The notes under the pieces: generated by a model
Told to the model about the DNA's origin: nothing
Seen by the model: the letters and a program-made list of their open reading frames with translations, nothing else
Database searches by the model: none
NCBI GenBank assembly: GCA_030035585.1
Contig: CM057460.1
Coordinates: forward strand, 134,648,714-134,712,713
Reading direction: 5' to 3'
Source of the DNA: Dugong dugon
Lineage: Eukaryota; Chordata; Mammalia; Sirenia; Dugongidae
DNA length: 64,000 nucleotides
Made by a program: the position numbers and the translations under genes
Shown: positions 1-11,450 of the stretch, one piece after another
Layout of the letters: the number at the start of each line of letters is the position of its first letter
Position numbering within the stretch: position 1 is the stretch's first letter

Positions 1-1020
1 TGACTCTCTGGCCCCCAGAGCAAGGAAGAATGGTTGCCTACCCTTTCGTGTTACATTGCTAGAAAGACACCAATGAAATGATGTTAAATATGTATGACAT
101 AATTCAGTAAGAAAGCTCTTTATCATTTTCCTAAAAATCTCCTCGCTCTCCAATGAGCCTTTGATGGAAGATAAATCCTGACTGACATCAATATGGTACT
201 CAGATTTATCCCTCTCCTGGGAACCTAAGTCACACTTGGAGCCTTCATCAATAGCAGCTCTCTCAGAAGGATCTTCATGGAATTTCACAAACATCATTCT
301 GTAGGATTGCAGGCCACAGTCACAGAAATGTCATATTTGTCTGAACTCCAAGTGAGGACACACCCATACGTTCTTTCCCAGGAAGCTCTTCAGCTTCCAA
401 ATAAATAGTTTTCCAATGTGGCCACCCTAGCATTGACCACACAGCTCCAACCGTGGCTGAGCATGCGAGAGTCAAATGTTTCCTGTACTATAGAGGAATC
501 ATAAGATTCTGATAATGGGTAGAAAACAAATTCATGTGGAAGAGTTAAAAATAAATCATATAAATTGGGATAATCCATATGGGGAAATGGCAGATAATCA
601 AAGCCATCCCTAGCAAAACTTAAAAGCTCTGTTCTGTCATGATCTGGAGGCTGGACCGTAAAGTCATCATTTAGAGTCTTCTAAAAACATTGACCTAGTA
701 CGGTGCTACAGCCAAAAAGTGAATAAAATCTAGGCATTGTCACAAAAGGGTATTAGAAATAAAACAGTATCTCATCCCAGTATTGCCATAGCTGGACTAT
801 TGCCTACAGTTTTGGTTACTAGACTTTAACATAGATTCAAGAGAAATGAATAAAGACCCAGAGAAGAATGAATAAGAAGTGTGAGATATATAAGTTTTGC
901 TAATAAGGTATATGAACACAATCAGAATGTTTTCAGAGTCCAACTAGGTTACCTATAAGGGGAGAAAAAACTACACAAACCTGGTGATCACCTTCCAAGC
1001 CTGATCACCATTGTCTTCTT
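1..1020. other. Unassigned non-coding DNA
   Basis: AT-rich sequence with no ORF longer than about 62 codons, no tandem structure and no repeat family I recognise. Heavily decayed old LINE or LTR sequence is possible. Confidence 0.4.
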
Positions 1021-2125
1021 TTTTTTAACTTTTTATTTTGTAATAATTTCAAAGCTGTAAAAAACAGTGCAAAGATTTCCTGTATACATCTACCCAACTC
1101 CCCCAAATGTTAACATCTTATGTAACTATAGTACAATTATCAAAACCAGGAAATTAACATTGATATTATACTATTCACTACTTTACAGTCTTTATTAAAA
1201 TTTCACCAGTTGTTCCACTGATGTCTTTTTTTCTGGTCTGGAACCTAATCCAGGATCCCACATTGCATTTAGTTGTCATATCTCCTCTGTTTCCTCCAAT
1301 CTGGGATGGTTCTGTAGCTTTACATTGTCTTTCTTGACCTAGACATTTTTGAAGAGTATCGACAAGTTATTGGTAGAATGTCTCTTAATTTTGGCTTGTC
1401 TGATGTTTCCTCATAATTAAATTCAGATTATGAATTTTTGGTAAGTATACCACAGGAGTTATGTTGTGTCCTTCTCAGTGCATCTTACCTGAAAGAACAT
1501 GATGTTAATATGTCTCATTACTGGTGATGTTAACTTTGATTTCTTAAAGTAGATTTCTAGCAGATTTGCCCACTGTATTAATTCCCCCCGCTGTAACTAA
1601 TAAGTATTGTGGGGAGAGATACTTTGAGACTCTGCAAATGTCCTGTTTCTCATCAACCTTTCGCCCACCAATCTTAGCATCCATTATGGACTCTTGCCTA
1701 CAATATTTATTACTGAGGTGTTTATCAAATAGTGATTTCCTATTGCCCTCATTGCTTCTATATTTATTAACTGGAATTCTGTTATAAGGAGAAACTCTCC
1801 ACTTGCCCCCATTTATTTATTTATATCATTATGGACTCATGAATGTATTTTTTATTCTATAAGTTTTAATTACTTTTTAAAGCATTTGTTTTATTGCTTA
1901 GTTGTCCCAGATTTGGCCACTGGGCCCTCCTTCCATTTGGTTCCTGTGTTCTTTCAACATGATTGCACATCATTTTTTGACCACTTCCGTACTTTCTGAC
2001 ATTACAAAATGTTTCAGGCTGATCTTGTACTTTCTCTCCATAAGCTGTGGAATCAGCCATTTCTACCACATAGCCATTTTCTTTTTGTGCAGGAAGGGAT
2101 AGAGTTAAACAAAATATTTCTAACT
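1021..2125. repeat. Ancient mammalian L1 (L1M-type) non-coding segment
   Basis: The stretch follows the non-coding region of old mammalian L1 elements as I remember it: a passage on short RNA-like AT-rich text, then a run of TTTA repeats near 1810, then a block near 1900-2000 about a 'tttggccactgggc' motif. The last block recurs at 5424-5565 in the same orientation with few differences, which shows directly that it is a dispersed repeat. Which end of L1 it comes from, and so its strand, is not settled. The 60-73 codon ORFs inside are chance. Confidence 0.6.
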
Positions 2126-2640
2126 CTAGAGTGAGTCTTGAACTTTTTCTTATATTTTAAGTTTCTTTCTGATGTTAATACATGGAGATACTTGCCACAA
2201 AGCAGTTATTTTTTACAAAATTAAAAAGGTTTACAGCACCATATTTAAACGTTGGCTGAGGCAAACTCAGCTGTAATTTTCCGCAGCTAACTTTTGGCCT
2301 CCTTACTATTATTGTTCCACATACATCAAGAAATAAATTTCCCTTGGAGACTAGAGGATTTCACTTACCCTTTCGACAAAATATTAAATTATGTGATTCT
2401 TGGTAGAGAGTAACAAAAGTCCTCTTCTTAAGGGATTATTTTCAACATTCAGAGAGTTCCAAAAGGCTAGCTAGATCTTTAGTCTGAGTATTTTGGGGAT
2501 AAAATATTTCAAACCTACTGAAGAAAACTGAGAAGCAAACATAACTCACTACTCTAGGGTCATAGACAGCAGACTTTTTAGGCAAATATGATCACATTCA
2601 AGTTCAATGTGGCAAAAATTGCTAGCTCTTTTCAATATCC
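2126..2640. other. Unassigned non-coding DNA
   Basis: AT-rich, no recognisable repeat or ORF. Confidence 0.4.
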
Positions 2641-3115
2641 ATCTCATCTTCTTTCTTAAGTAGTGGAACCCCAAAATTTTAGCTGGGCACATAGCTACCC
2701 AGAGTAAAGTGATGCTTTCTAGGCTCCTATAAAGCTAGCTGAGACAGTTGATCAAGTTCTGGCCAATGGGTTATGAGTAAAGGTGACATTTACAACTCCT
2801 CAGTTATATTCTTAAAGAAATGGGTCATGCTCTCCACTTCCTCTTTTGCTTCTACCTAATGGCTGGGACATGGACATTCTAGCAAGAGTTAGAGACGCCA
2901 TCTTAGGCAAAAACATGGAAGTTATTTGTTGAAGAAGGCAAGATAACAAGGTAGATGGTACTTTGGCCTTGACACTGTGGAGCTGTCATATTAAACGGTC
3001 AGCTTACACTTAGGCTACTACATGAAAAAGAAATGAACTTCTGTTTTCCTTAAGCCACTGTTATTTGGGCATCTTTCTTAAGAATATTTAAACCTATATC
3101 TAAGTAATACAGATT
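2641..3115 (+). repeat. Old LTR-like interspersed repeat, family X, copy 1
   Basis: This shares an ordered set of motifs with 6301-6835: 'agctgggca', then 'aagttctggccaat', then a block around 'cactgtgga', and an end with 'taagccactgttattt'. A shorter piece sits at 47030-47194. The order and the terminal block fit old ERVL- or MaLR-class LTRs, but I cannot give a family name. Confidence 0.5.
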
Positions 3116-3429
3116 CAGTCTCTGGGAGTGGAACTGCTGTAACAAAAGATATATGTGGTATTAGCTTAGCAACTGGAAAGGGAAAACAAATACACAAATA
3201 ATCCAGGGTGCAAAGCTGGTGACTCTTGTTATGCCACGACAAAAACGTGGCTAAACTATTACCTGCTATACACTGGGAAGCAGGCCACAAACTGTCAAAA
3301 CTAAGGTAACTAGTTGGAAAGATTCAGAATCTTGGTGCATGCTGGCTGTTTCTTGGCGACATGAAGCAAAGTCCTGCATAAGAGATGAAGTCAGGCTAGA
3401 GATAGTCAGTTTCACCTAAGAAAAAAAGA

Positions 3430-3960
3430 ATTAAGCTTTGTTAAAAGAAGTTTTCTCTGTCTGCGGCCTGAAGTCTAAATTAAGTGAACGTCTAGTCATT
3501 TGGGTCCTCAAAGGGTTGAAAAAGCCAACTCCTCTGTACCCAATGACAAGGGGACCTGGCACCTTGGAGCACTCTCTTTTGAGGCCTCAAGGATTGGTGA
3601 GAACATCTATGCACAGGAGAGGGTGTGGCAAGTCCCTTGAAACAATGGAAGCCTTGTGGTGCCAGGACCTCTCCCAGACCTAGCCTAATGGGTCTCTACA
3701 CTTGTATCCTTTCTGGTTATAATAAACAGGTAACTGTAAGTATAGGTAATATTTTCTCTAACTTTTGTGAGTCATTTGAGAGAATCATCGAGCCAACAGA
3801 GAGGCTGGTATTTGCCTATGTGGCAGGCTAGAAGGACACAGTCTTAACTTGTGAGACCCGGCTCCTTGTGGTTAGGATCAGAGACAGAATGTGCCATGTG
3901 GGTGGCTGGTGTCAGAATGATGAGGTGGGAAAGTGGGTATATGAGTTATCTTCACATTCT
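3430..3960 (+). repeat. Old ERV-type LTR (probable)
   Basis: An AATAAA signal lies at 3721-3726, followed by a segment resembling the R/U5 end of a common old mammalian LTR ('ataaacaggtaactgtaagt', then a 'gtgtcagaatgatgaggtgg' end). The 81- and 68-codon ORFs here have no recognisable content. Family and boundaries are uncertain. Confidence 0.45.
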
Positions 3961-4599
3961 GAAAATCAGCCTTGTGTCAGCTATTATTCACACATAGGGT
4001 AAGATCTATGTTTGCAGTTAGTTGCTCTTGAAACTTATCTGAAGCAAGTAAACCAGAAACCTAAGTTTGTGAGGGAATGTTGTTTTTTGGCTTTTGCTCC
4101 CTGTATTACTCAGGGTCCCATCAGGAAATACTCAAATTGTGTAATTTGAGGGGAGTTTAATAAAGGAATTATTTAGGAACCTTGGGAAGAATGTGGGAGA
4201 CCACAAGGGATAGTAAATAGGGCCTCTCTTGGGCTAGCAGCAGTGGTATACTGTTACCACCGTTAAGTCTGAAGGTGTGAGGAGAGAAAGCCATTACTGA
4301 AACTGGGAGAGAAAAAGAGCTGCCTGACAGGCGCTGTGACTTTTGCTTGAAGGACACCGCCAGCCCATGGCAACTTTGCAAGGAGACAGCCCAAGGGAAG
4401 TGTGGCATAATTAGTTCCTTTATGTGGTCTTTTTGCCTTGGTTCTTTGGAAAAATAGCCTGAGAGATTTTCCCCTTAAACCCTGAGGGGTTGTTGGGTTT
4501 GCCATAATTCTTTGTAGAAGGAACTTGGTAGTGGGGTGGGGGGCAGATTGTTTTCTACTCCAGAGAGTTTGTTACTTTCATCCAGGGGATTCTCCAAAT
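3961..4599. other. Unassigned DNA, probably an old LTR-like repeat
   Basis: From about 4100 the text resembles the repeat-like stretches near 26.35-26.9 kb and 36.7-37.05 kb in style (start near a 'cagggtccca' box, then a purine-rich body), but I could not align them convincingly. Confidence 0.3.
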
Positions 4600-5330
4600 T
4601 GATTGACATTTCCTGAGTAAGCTATAAACAGGCTGATGATTTGATACTTTTGTCTGATAAGTAACAAGATCTGAGCTGATTGACATCCCACGGGTAATTG
4701 AGGATTGGTTGAACTCTGGTCTGGTGAGGTAGGCCCCTCACTTTATAAATGATGAGGATTGGGGTATATAAACCGCTGAAACACAGGATTTCAGAGGCTT
4801 CTGGGAAAAGAGAGATGTTGGCTGAGAGCTGAGCTGGCAGAGAAGCAGTGCTGGCAGAGAAGCAGTGCTGGCAGAGAAGCAGTGCTGGCAGAGAAGCAGA
4901 GCCATGTGGGAGCCCAGTGGACCTGAAGCTGCTACATTGGCTATGAGCTGGGTGAGTTAGCAGCAGAAAGGCCTGATGGCAGAGACCATTTAACAGAGCT
5001 GAGCAAGCTGTTACACTGGCTGTGAGCTGGGCCAGTTAGCAGCAGAGAGAGACTGAAAGCAGGGAACTGATGGTGGAGAGGCCTGACAGCAGAGAGCAGC
5101 TGAGAAAGCTGTCCTGGTCAGAAGCTGCCCTGCACTGAAGAAAGGAGCAATGTCGTCTCCACTTAGGGGACCCTTCCAGAACTTGCTGTATGCTTCCTGA
5201 TGCTAATCCAGAATTGTTTCTGTTACTTCCAAGTTGATCCTGATCCCAAGTTATAACCTGTTACTTCCCTAATAAACCTAATAACTGAGTATGTCTGAGT
5301 TTCATGTGACCATTGCATCAAATTATTGAG
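4600..5330 (+). repeat. LTR-like segment with TATA box and polyadenylation signal
   Basis: A TATA-like box ('ggtatataaacc') lies near 4765 and an AATAAA at 5271-5276, about 500 bp apart, in an order expected of a retroviral LTR (promoter, then R, then poly(A) signal). The centre is rich in GCAG/GAGAG repeats, including the exact tandem array at 4833-4900. No coding remnant adjoins it and no target duplication was found, so the LTR reading is tentative. Confidence 0.4.
4833..4900. repeat. Minisatellite: four copies of a 17-bp unit
   Basis: The unit 'gctggcagagaagcagt' is repeated at 4833-4849, 4850-4866, 4867-4883 and 4884-4900. The first three are identical and the fourth differs only at its last base. 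Confidence 0.95.
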
Positions 5331-5423
5331 CACAGCTGAGTAAAGAGTGCCATGGATGGAGATGGTTGGTGATGGATGGAGAAATGGTGAAGAAGTTGGA
5401 GAGCAGAGGTATGTCTGACCTGC

Positions 5424-5565
5424 ACCAGATTTGGCCACTGGGCGCTCCTTCCAGTTGGTTCCTGTGTCCTTTCAACATGATTCCACATCGCTTTTTGACC
5501 ACTTCGTTACTTTCTGACATTACAAAATGGAATCATCTTTGTGCTGATCCTGATTTTTATCCCTC
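5424..5565. repeat. Ancient L1 non-coding fragment, second copy
   Basis: Near-collinear with 1910-2030: both contain 'tttggccactgggc', 'ttggttcctgtgt' and 'ctttcaacatgatt' with the same spacing. It is the same old repeat as at 1021-2125 in the same orientation. Confidence 0.6.
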
Positions 5566-5570
5566 ATGAA

Positions 5571-6300
5571 TTTAGACAGCTCCTTATGTTGCATTACAGG
5601 ACGAAATATCCCAACCTTTCTCTTCCCTGCCTCTGATCTTCTTGTGGGGCTCCCCATTGGCTGAACTCAATTAGAACAAAAAAACAGGAAGTTCTATTGA
5701 TGCAATAACACACATAGGTTAGCATCCCAGGGCCAAGATCAGAGTAGAGGAGAAAAATGATCTAGAAGGACAAACAGAAAGTATTGTACGCATCCTCAAA
5801 CCTATACCAGCAGGAAAATGGCTGCAAAAGCTATGTAGTCTCCAAGAAAGATATACTCTCCAATGTCCACTCCAGAGGATGTCATGGAACACAATGGGCA
5901 GAGAGTTCCTTCCAGAAAACAGAACAAGAAGCTGCCATGTGGTCTCAACGGGGAACTGAATCCACCGCCAAGGCAAGGAGTCCTCACAGTTCCTACTCTT
6001 CTGTGCCGGTAGCAGCCTTCTTCCTTTTCCAAATGGGAGTTTTAATTGTTGTCATTATGTTGCTGGAGGGAGATAACATGTCTTCTAGTTCATAGGTTGC
6101 TAGACCTCAAGGAACCATATCTAGACATAATGAGAATTACATATCACCCAGGGATCCTGGACTTCATTGGAGATGAGTAATTAGATGGGACATTTGAGTT
6201 ACCTTCCCTTTGGAAAGGATATGTGTATATTTCGTTTGTGAGAAAAAGCATATGCCCAGATATTTGAGTGGTTAAAGGAGTGGACTGTGTTAGCAATTGT
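5571..6300. other. Unassigned DNA, partly LTR-like
   Basis: The text around 5650-5800 ('ccccattggctgaactcaa' and following) resembles the end of an old mammalian LTR also suggested at 26.64 kb. The rest, including a 103-codon ORF at 5784-6095 with no recognisable domain, is unassigned. Confidence 0.35.
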
Positions 6301-6835
6301 CTTCCAACATCCATTTTCCTCATCATCCTTTAGTAATTGAATTCCCAAATTGCAGCTGGGCATGTAGCCATCAGTCTCCTTTGCAGCCAGCTTTGGCCAT
6401 TTGACTAAGTTCTGGCCAATAGCATGTGAGAAAAAGTGATGCTGAAATTGATGATAGTGCTCTTAAAGAAAAGAAAATATCTGCTTCCCCTAATCTGAAG
6501 TGAGCATTGGACAGTATAACTTTCTTGAATGCGGCACAGCTTTTGCAGCCCTCTTCCTGCTGATACAGCATCTTTCCTGCTGGCTGCAGTGTGGACATGA
6601 TAATAATAGCTAGAGCAGCCATCCTGGACTATGAAATAGAAGTCCCATGTTGAAAATGACAGATGAGCTAGATGGAACCTGCGTCCCCAACACTGTGGAG
6701 ACACCATGTCAGCCCTGTACTGCTAATTCTTAGATGTTATATGACAGTAAAAGAAATGTAAGCCTCTGTTATTTTGAGTGTATACTGCAGAAGTCAAATC
6801 CGTGCCTTAACTAATACTTAAACAAGAGCATAACT
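6301..6835 (+). repeat. Old LTR-like interspersed repeat, family X, copy 2
   Basis: Matches 2641-3115 in order and orientation ('gcagctgggcatgtagcc', 'aagttctggccaatag', 'cactgtggagacacc', 'gcctctgttatttt'). The two copies are well diverged, which fits an old family. Confidence 0.5.
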
Positions 6836-7150
6836 GGAAAGAAGAACAGAAAATGTAGTCACTCTGGAGAGAGCCAAGAGAAAGGGACCTACTCATAAGT
6901 TTAGAGACCACTGTGCCTTCTCTCATACCCACACCCAGAACAATCTCCGAGTTCATCACCCCTTTGTAGAATACTGCAAATATATATTGCTATCAGAAGC
7001 CTAGACATTTCCTCATTAAAATTCCATATAAAAATATCCATCTGGTAACTCAGTTTAGATACTTACCATTCCCTCTTCTGCCTCCAAGGTGAGACAGCAC
7101 TGTACACAAAAAGGACCCAGCTTGGCCGTCAAATCAAGAATCACTTGGGC

Positions 7151-7247
7151 GTGTCACTGAAATGAACGTGTACAAACTGTTGAATTGGTGTATGTTCTGC
7201 TGTGTATATTCTCAACAACAAAAAATAAATAAATTATTAAAAGAAGA
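7151..7247 (+). mobile_element. Severely 5'-truncated L1 3' end
   Basis: Only the last 97 bp of an L1 3' UTR was inserted, ending in an A-rich tail. The same text ('gttgaattggtgtatgtt') occurs at the L1 3' end near 19.57 kb. A 15-bp target duplication with one mismatch flanks it: 'aagaatcacttgggc' at 7136-7150 and 'aagaattacttgggc' at 7248-7262, as expected of target-primed reverse transcription. Confidence 0.8.
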
Positions 7248-7416
7248 AAGAATTACTTGGGCAAACAGCAAATTTTCCCTTAGATTGAGGGGAGAAAAAG
7301 TAATTTTTTTTTTCCTTTCTGGCATAAGAGCATAGACATAGGAAAAAACATACTTGGAAATAAGAAATAATAGTTTATGAGGATAGAGAAAAGAGTGTGA
7401 AGTCCAGGGCAAGGAA

Positions 7417-7615
7417 CCAATACAAGTCACCATTGCATCAGTTCCAACTAATGGCCACCCCATGTATGTTATAGTAGAACTGTGCTCCACAGGGTTTTCA
7501 ATAGCTGATTTTTCAGAAGTAAATCGCCAGGCCTTTCTTCTGAGACGCCTTTGGGTGAACTCTAACCTCCAACCTTTCAGTTAGCAGCCAACTGCATTAA
7601 GTATTTGCATCACCC
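7417..7615 (-). mobile_element. AfroSINE, long type A
   Basis: Reverse complement of the afrotherian tRNA-derived SINE. It has the type A middle (reads 'cagaagtaaatcgccaggcc' here), shared by the copies at 9860, 10837, 23358 and 45179. Probable target duplication 'agggcaaggaa' (7406-7416) / 'agagcaaggaa' (7616-7626), one mismatch. Confidence 0.8.
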
Positions 7616-7626
7616 AGAGCAAGGAA

Positions 7627-8599
7627 AGAGTCTCTAAAATAACAGGAGATTAGGGGAAAAGAGAAAGGAAGGTAAAAAGAGCTGGACTGTTACCAACAGA
7701 GATAGTCATGGTGGAAGCAGATTCAGAGAGCTGAGCCAAACATGTAATTGAAACCAGAATTGGTTGGGATGAAAGGAGAGATTTAGAAAGTGAGATCATA
7801 AAACCAATTCCAAGTAGGCACAGTGTTTATACATAAATGTGAAATAGGTCCTAAGAGATTTTGAATGTCACTTGCCTATTTTCTAAGACTAGAGCCGTGA
7901 TGCCCACAAGGGACACTTTAAGGCAATGAGAAAGCACATTCCCATTCATTAGTCCTGTTAGACAAAAAATTTGTGTGTGCTTTACATATGTTGAGGCTTT
8001 CCTTAGACATGTAACCCTGGATATGCGATTAAGGTAAGAAGCAGCTATTACAGTCTTGCAGTAGAAACATTCAGTTCTACTTAACTAGGGAGTCTGTTTA
8101 AATAATGTACTTCATATTGACTTTAAAACACAATGAAATAAGATGGTCACCTCATGGACTTGAGGCTGTCTCAGGTGTTCACAAACAGAACTAAAAGTAG
8201 ATGTCCACATGATTAGTAAATATTCTTTTCTCCTTGTTTGCTTGGTCAATCTTTGCCTGTGCAACAGAGTCCACAAATTTTAAAGCATGCTCTTACTGCC
8301 TGTTTTAATACTGTTACTACTGTAAAAGATAAAAAGCAGCAATAAATAAAAAGAATGGTTATAAGATGGAAATTTTAAGACTGTAAAATGAAATAGACTA
8401 CGAAAATATATATTGATTTCTAAAAACATTCTTTCCAATTTATGTTTCTCAATTACGAGTTTCAGGATCCTTTTCTATATCTATTGTAATAACTGGGAAA
8501 TTATCCCAATGACTTTAAGTGACACAATGTGAGTTATCAGAAAGATCGCTAGAATTAAGTCAGAAGGCCTGTTGTGGTATTTGCTCACCAAGAAAGTAA
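7627..8599. other. Unassigned non-coding DNA
   Basis: No ORF, repeat or tandem structure recognised. Confidence 0.4.
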
Positions 8600-8740
8600 T
8601 TCTCTCTAATACCTCTGCCTGGTTATGTGCCATTGTGCAAGCCAGTTAACCTGACTCTGTTTTATCATATTTAAAAAGAGAATAAAAATATCTTGCTTAT
8701 CTACACACAGGATTTAGGGAAGAGCAAATAAAATATATGT
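8600..8740 (+). repeat. MIR SINE fragment
   Basis: The order 'gtgcaagccagttaacctga', then a run resembling 'tttcctcatctgtaaaatgg', then 'gggaagagcaaataaaatat', follows the core and 3' half of a MIR element. Diverged, as expected for this old family. Confidence 0.55.
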
Positions 8741-8803
8741 GAAACTCTACCAAAAACTATCAAGTTCTGATGAACTGAAGGCATTCAGTTTGGGTAAAGC
8801 TGT

Positions 8804-9649
8804 TGTCTTAGTTCTTAGTGCCGATATAAGAGAAAAACACAAGTGGGTGACTTTAACGAACATAAATTTACCCTCACTGTTTAGGAGGCTAGAAGTCCAA
8901 ATTCAGGGCACTGGCTCTAGAGGAAAGCTTTCTCCCTCAACTGGCTCTGAGGGAAGGCCCTTGTCTCTTTTCAGCATCTGTTCCTCTGTTCCTTGGTGGT
9001 TTTCAGGTGGCATGGCATCCATTTTCCTCCCTCTGTGCTTCCCTTGCGTCTGTGCCTGACCTGCTCTTTTATATCTCTAAAGTGATTCGCTTAAGACACA
9101 TCTGTTATGGATTGACTTGTGTCTCCTGAAAATATGTGTTTTAAATCCTAACCTCTATGCCTGTGGTTATAATCCCATTTGGGTATGAGTTGGCTTTGTT
9201 ATGTTAATGAGACAGGATTAGTACAGGGTATGTCTTGAGTCAATCTCTTTTGAGATATAAAAGAGATTAAACAAGCAAGCGAGTGAGCAGAGATGGGGTA
9301 AGATAGATGCCAAGACACACGGAGATCTCGAAGGAACCAGGAAGCAGAAACTGAAGAAACAAGGACCTTCCCCCAGAGCTGACAGAGAAAGCCTCCCCCT
9401 AGAATCAGCACTCTGAATTCCGACTTCTAGCCTCCTAAACTGTGAGAAAATAAATTTCTATTTGTTAAAGCCATCAACTTGTGGTATTTCTGTTATAGTA
9501 GCACTAGATAACTAAGACAACACTCTACACTGATATGGCTTCATTAACGTAACAAAGAAAATTCTATTTCCAGATGGGATTATATCAACAAGTGGAGGGG
9601 TTAGGATTTACAACACATATTTTTGAGGGACACAATTCAATCCATAACA
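8804..9649 (-). mobile_element. LTR on the minus strand, split by a second LTR
   Basis: Two parts, 8804-9102 and 9520-9649, together form the reverse complement of the LTR family found at 9103-9519. On this strand it opens 'tgtcttagttc' and closes 'ccataaca' (TG...CA). The flanking 5-mers 'gctgt' (8799-8803) and 'gctgc' (9650-9654) are a likely target duplication with one mismatch. MaLR/MLT1-like by its end sequences. No internal retroviral genes are present, so it is a solo LTR. Confidence 0.75.
9103..9519 (+). mobile_element. Solo LTR (MaLR/MLT1-like) inserted in an inverted relative
   Basis: Starts 'tgttatggattgacttgtgt' and ends 'ataactaagaca' (TG...CA), with an 'aataaatttct' polyadenylation block near 9449. 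The end sequences match the solo LTR at 41898-42391. The flanks 'acatc'/'acact' are at best an imperfect target duplication. It interrupts the minus-strand LTR at 8804-9649. Confidence 0.75.
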
Positions 9650-9859
9650 GCTGCCCTCGCAAATAGCTTAGTATTTCCAAGCTCTTTTTCTTGCCCAGCC
9701 CGATTCAAATCATGCCAGTCTCCCTTCTTGCCTTCTGAGTTCTTACATTTCCTGTAGTTTCACTATCCCTGGGTGAAAATGGGGATTCTATCATCTATCT
9801 TATGGAAATCACGTAAGGACAACCTGGAAAGCCCCTGGTGAAGGGCTTAGCACATGGTA

Positions 9860-10063
9860 AAAACGTAAACCAAACCAGTTGATTCCAATTCGTGGTGAGT
9901 CATGTATGTCAGAGTAGAACTATGCTCCATAAGGTTTGCAATGGCTAATCTTTCAGAAGCAGATCACCAGGTCTTTCTTTCAAGGTGCCTCTGGGTGGAT
10001 TCAAACTGCTAAGCTTTCAGTTACTGGTTGAGTTTTTAACCACTTTTCCCACCCAGGGACTCC
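9860..10063 (-). mobile_element. AfroSINE, long type A
   Basis: Diverged reverse-strand copy with the type A middle. A 14-bp target duplication with one mismatch flanks it: 'cttagcacatggta' (9846-9859) and 'cttggcacatggta' (10064-10077). Confidence 0.85.
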
Positions 10064-10109
10064 CTTGGCACATGGTAGACTCTCAGTAAACCCAAGTAGA
10101 GACTAACAC

Positions 10110-10235
10110 TCCACCTCCTCTTTTGCAGATAAGGAAACTGGAGTCCAGAGATGTAAGGATATTGCCCAAATCACACACTGGGTGACAGATTTAGATGAGC
10201 TCCCATGTCTCCCAATTCACTAGCGCTCTTTCCAC
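10110..10235 (-). repeat. MIR SINE fragment
   Basis: 'gcagataaggaaactggag' followed by 'gcccaaatcacacactggg' is the reverse complement of the well-known MIR core and tail. Confidence 0.7.
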
Positions 10236-10454
10236 AGTGGCAAGCCTGTGGACTTGCAGATTGCAGCAATGTAAAACCAAATGAATAAATAGATCAAGGA
10301 GGAAATCATCAAGCTGTGTTTCCTAGTTGAGTCATCTAGTAAATCACAGAGGAGGGTTAAATAGGGTAGGGGGAGACATAAAATAATTTCCTTTCACATA
10401 CGTTCAGTGAACTATTATAGCCACCTCTAGCCTAAATTTTCTAATTAAATTTTT

Positions 10455-10835
10455 GTTTGGTAAAATACATCCTGATACGTCCACACAATGGAATAGTATT
10501 CAGCCATTAAAAAGAATGAGGCAGATCAACATGTACTAGCATAGAAGACGTGCCTGATAGATTTAGAGAACAAAGAAAAGTGCCGACTCTAACACATTAT
10601 GGAGCCCTGGTGGCGTAGTAGTTAAGAGCTCAGCTGCTGATCAAAAGACTGGCAGTTTGAGTCCACCAGCCGCTCCTTGGAAACCCTATGGGGCAGTTCT
10701 GCTCTGCCCTGTAGGGTCACTATGAGTCAGAATTGACTCAATGGCAATGGGTTAACACATTATGGTATCACATACGGTTCCATTTGTGATAACGGGTATC
10801 ACATTATGGTTCCATTTTGTTTTATGGGTATATAA
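10455..10835 (+). repeat. Old L1 ORF2/3' fragment, interrupted by an AfroSINE
   Basis: 'cacacaatggaatagtattc' and 'agccattaaaaagaatgagg' are hallmark text of the end of L1 ORF2 (protein MEY...). The copy continues after the SINE at 10601-10752. No open frame survives. Confidence 0.7.
10601..10752 (+). mobile_element. AfroSINE, short type
   Basis: Complete short form: 'ggagccctggtggcg' head, tRNA-like box region, 'ccttggaaaccctatggggc' middle, and RTE-like tail 'tcactatgagtcagaatt'. Perfect 11-bp target duplication 'taacacattat' at 10590-10600 and 10753-10763. It lies inside an old L1 fragment. Confidence 0.95.
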
Positions 10836-10836
10836 A

Positions 10837-11045
10837 AAAAAAAACCAGTTCCTGTCAAGTCAACTCTGACCCGTGGTGACCCCATGCATGTTAGAGTAGA
10901 ACTGTGCTCCATAGGATTTTCAATGGCTGATTTTCAGAAGTAAATTGCCAGACTTTTCTTCTGAGGCACCTCCAAGAGGACTCAAACCAGCAATCTTTTG
11001 GTGAGCAGCTGAGTCCATTAACCATTTGCATCACCCAAGGACAAC
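10837..11045 (-). mobile_element. AfroSINE, long type A
   Basis: Reverse-strand copy with the type A middle ('cagaagtaaattgccagac'). Flanked by 'tatataaa' at 10829-10836 and 11046-11053, a likely 8-bp target duplication. Confidence 0.85.
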
Positions 11046-11450
11046 TATATAAACATATAATAAGCCTGGAAGGACATCCTTCCACATTCCAAAGACTTTC
11101 TCTTCCTATTTTGTTTCTGCATTGTTTAAATTCTCAGAGTATCCATGACTTTGATCATCAGGGGGAAAAAGACTTCTTTCAATTACAAAATGCCACTATT
11201 GAAACAACTAAAGATTAATTGCATAAAAGTGCAGTTATTCAGGTATACATGAAACTTAAAAATTAAAAAATAAGCCTAATAATGAAACCAGAGGGGAATT
11301 TAAAAAAATGAAAGCACTATGCAAGATTAAAAGTGTTGACAAGAATAAAGAAACTTTTCACCCCTTCCTTTTTTAAAGATAATTGATGTCTCATAGCATT
11401 TCCTTCATATGAGCAGGAAAACAAAACAAAAAACAGAGGAAGGCACTTTT

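Noticed and set aside
5784..6095. 103-codon ORF with a hydrophobic C-terminus
   Set aside because: No homology recognised, overlapped by equally long minus-strand ORFs, in repeat-like DNA.
10601..10680. tRNA gene at SINE heads
   Set aside because: The tRNA-like box region belongs to AfroSINE and lacks a complete cloverleaf.
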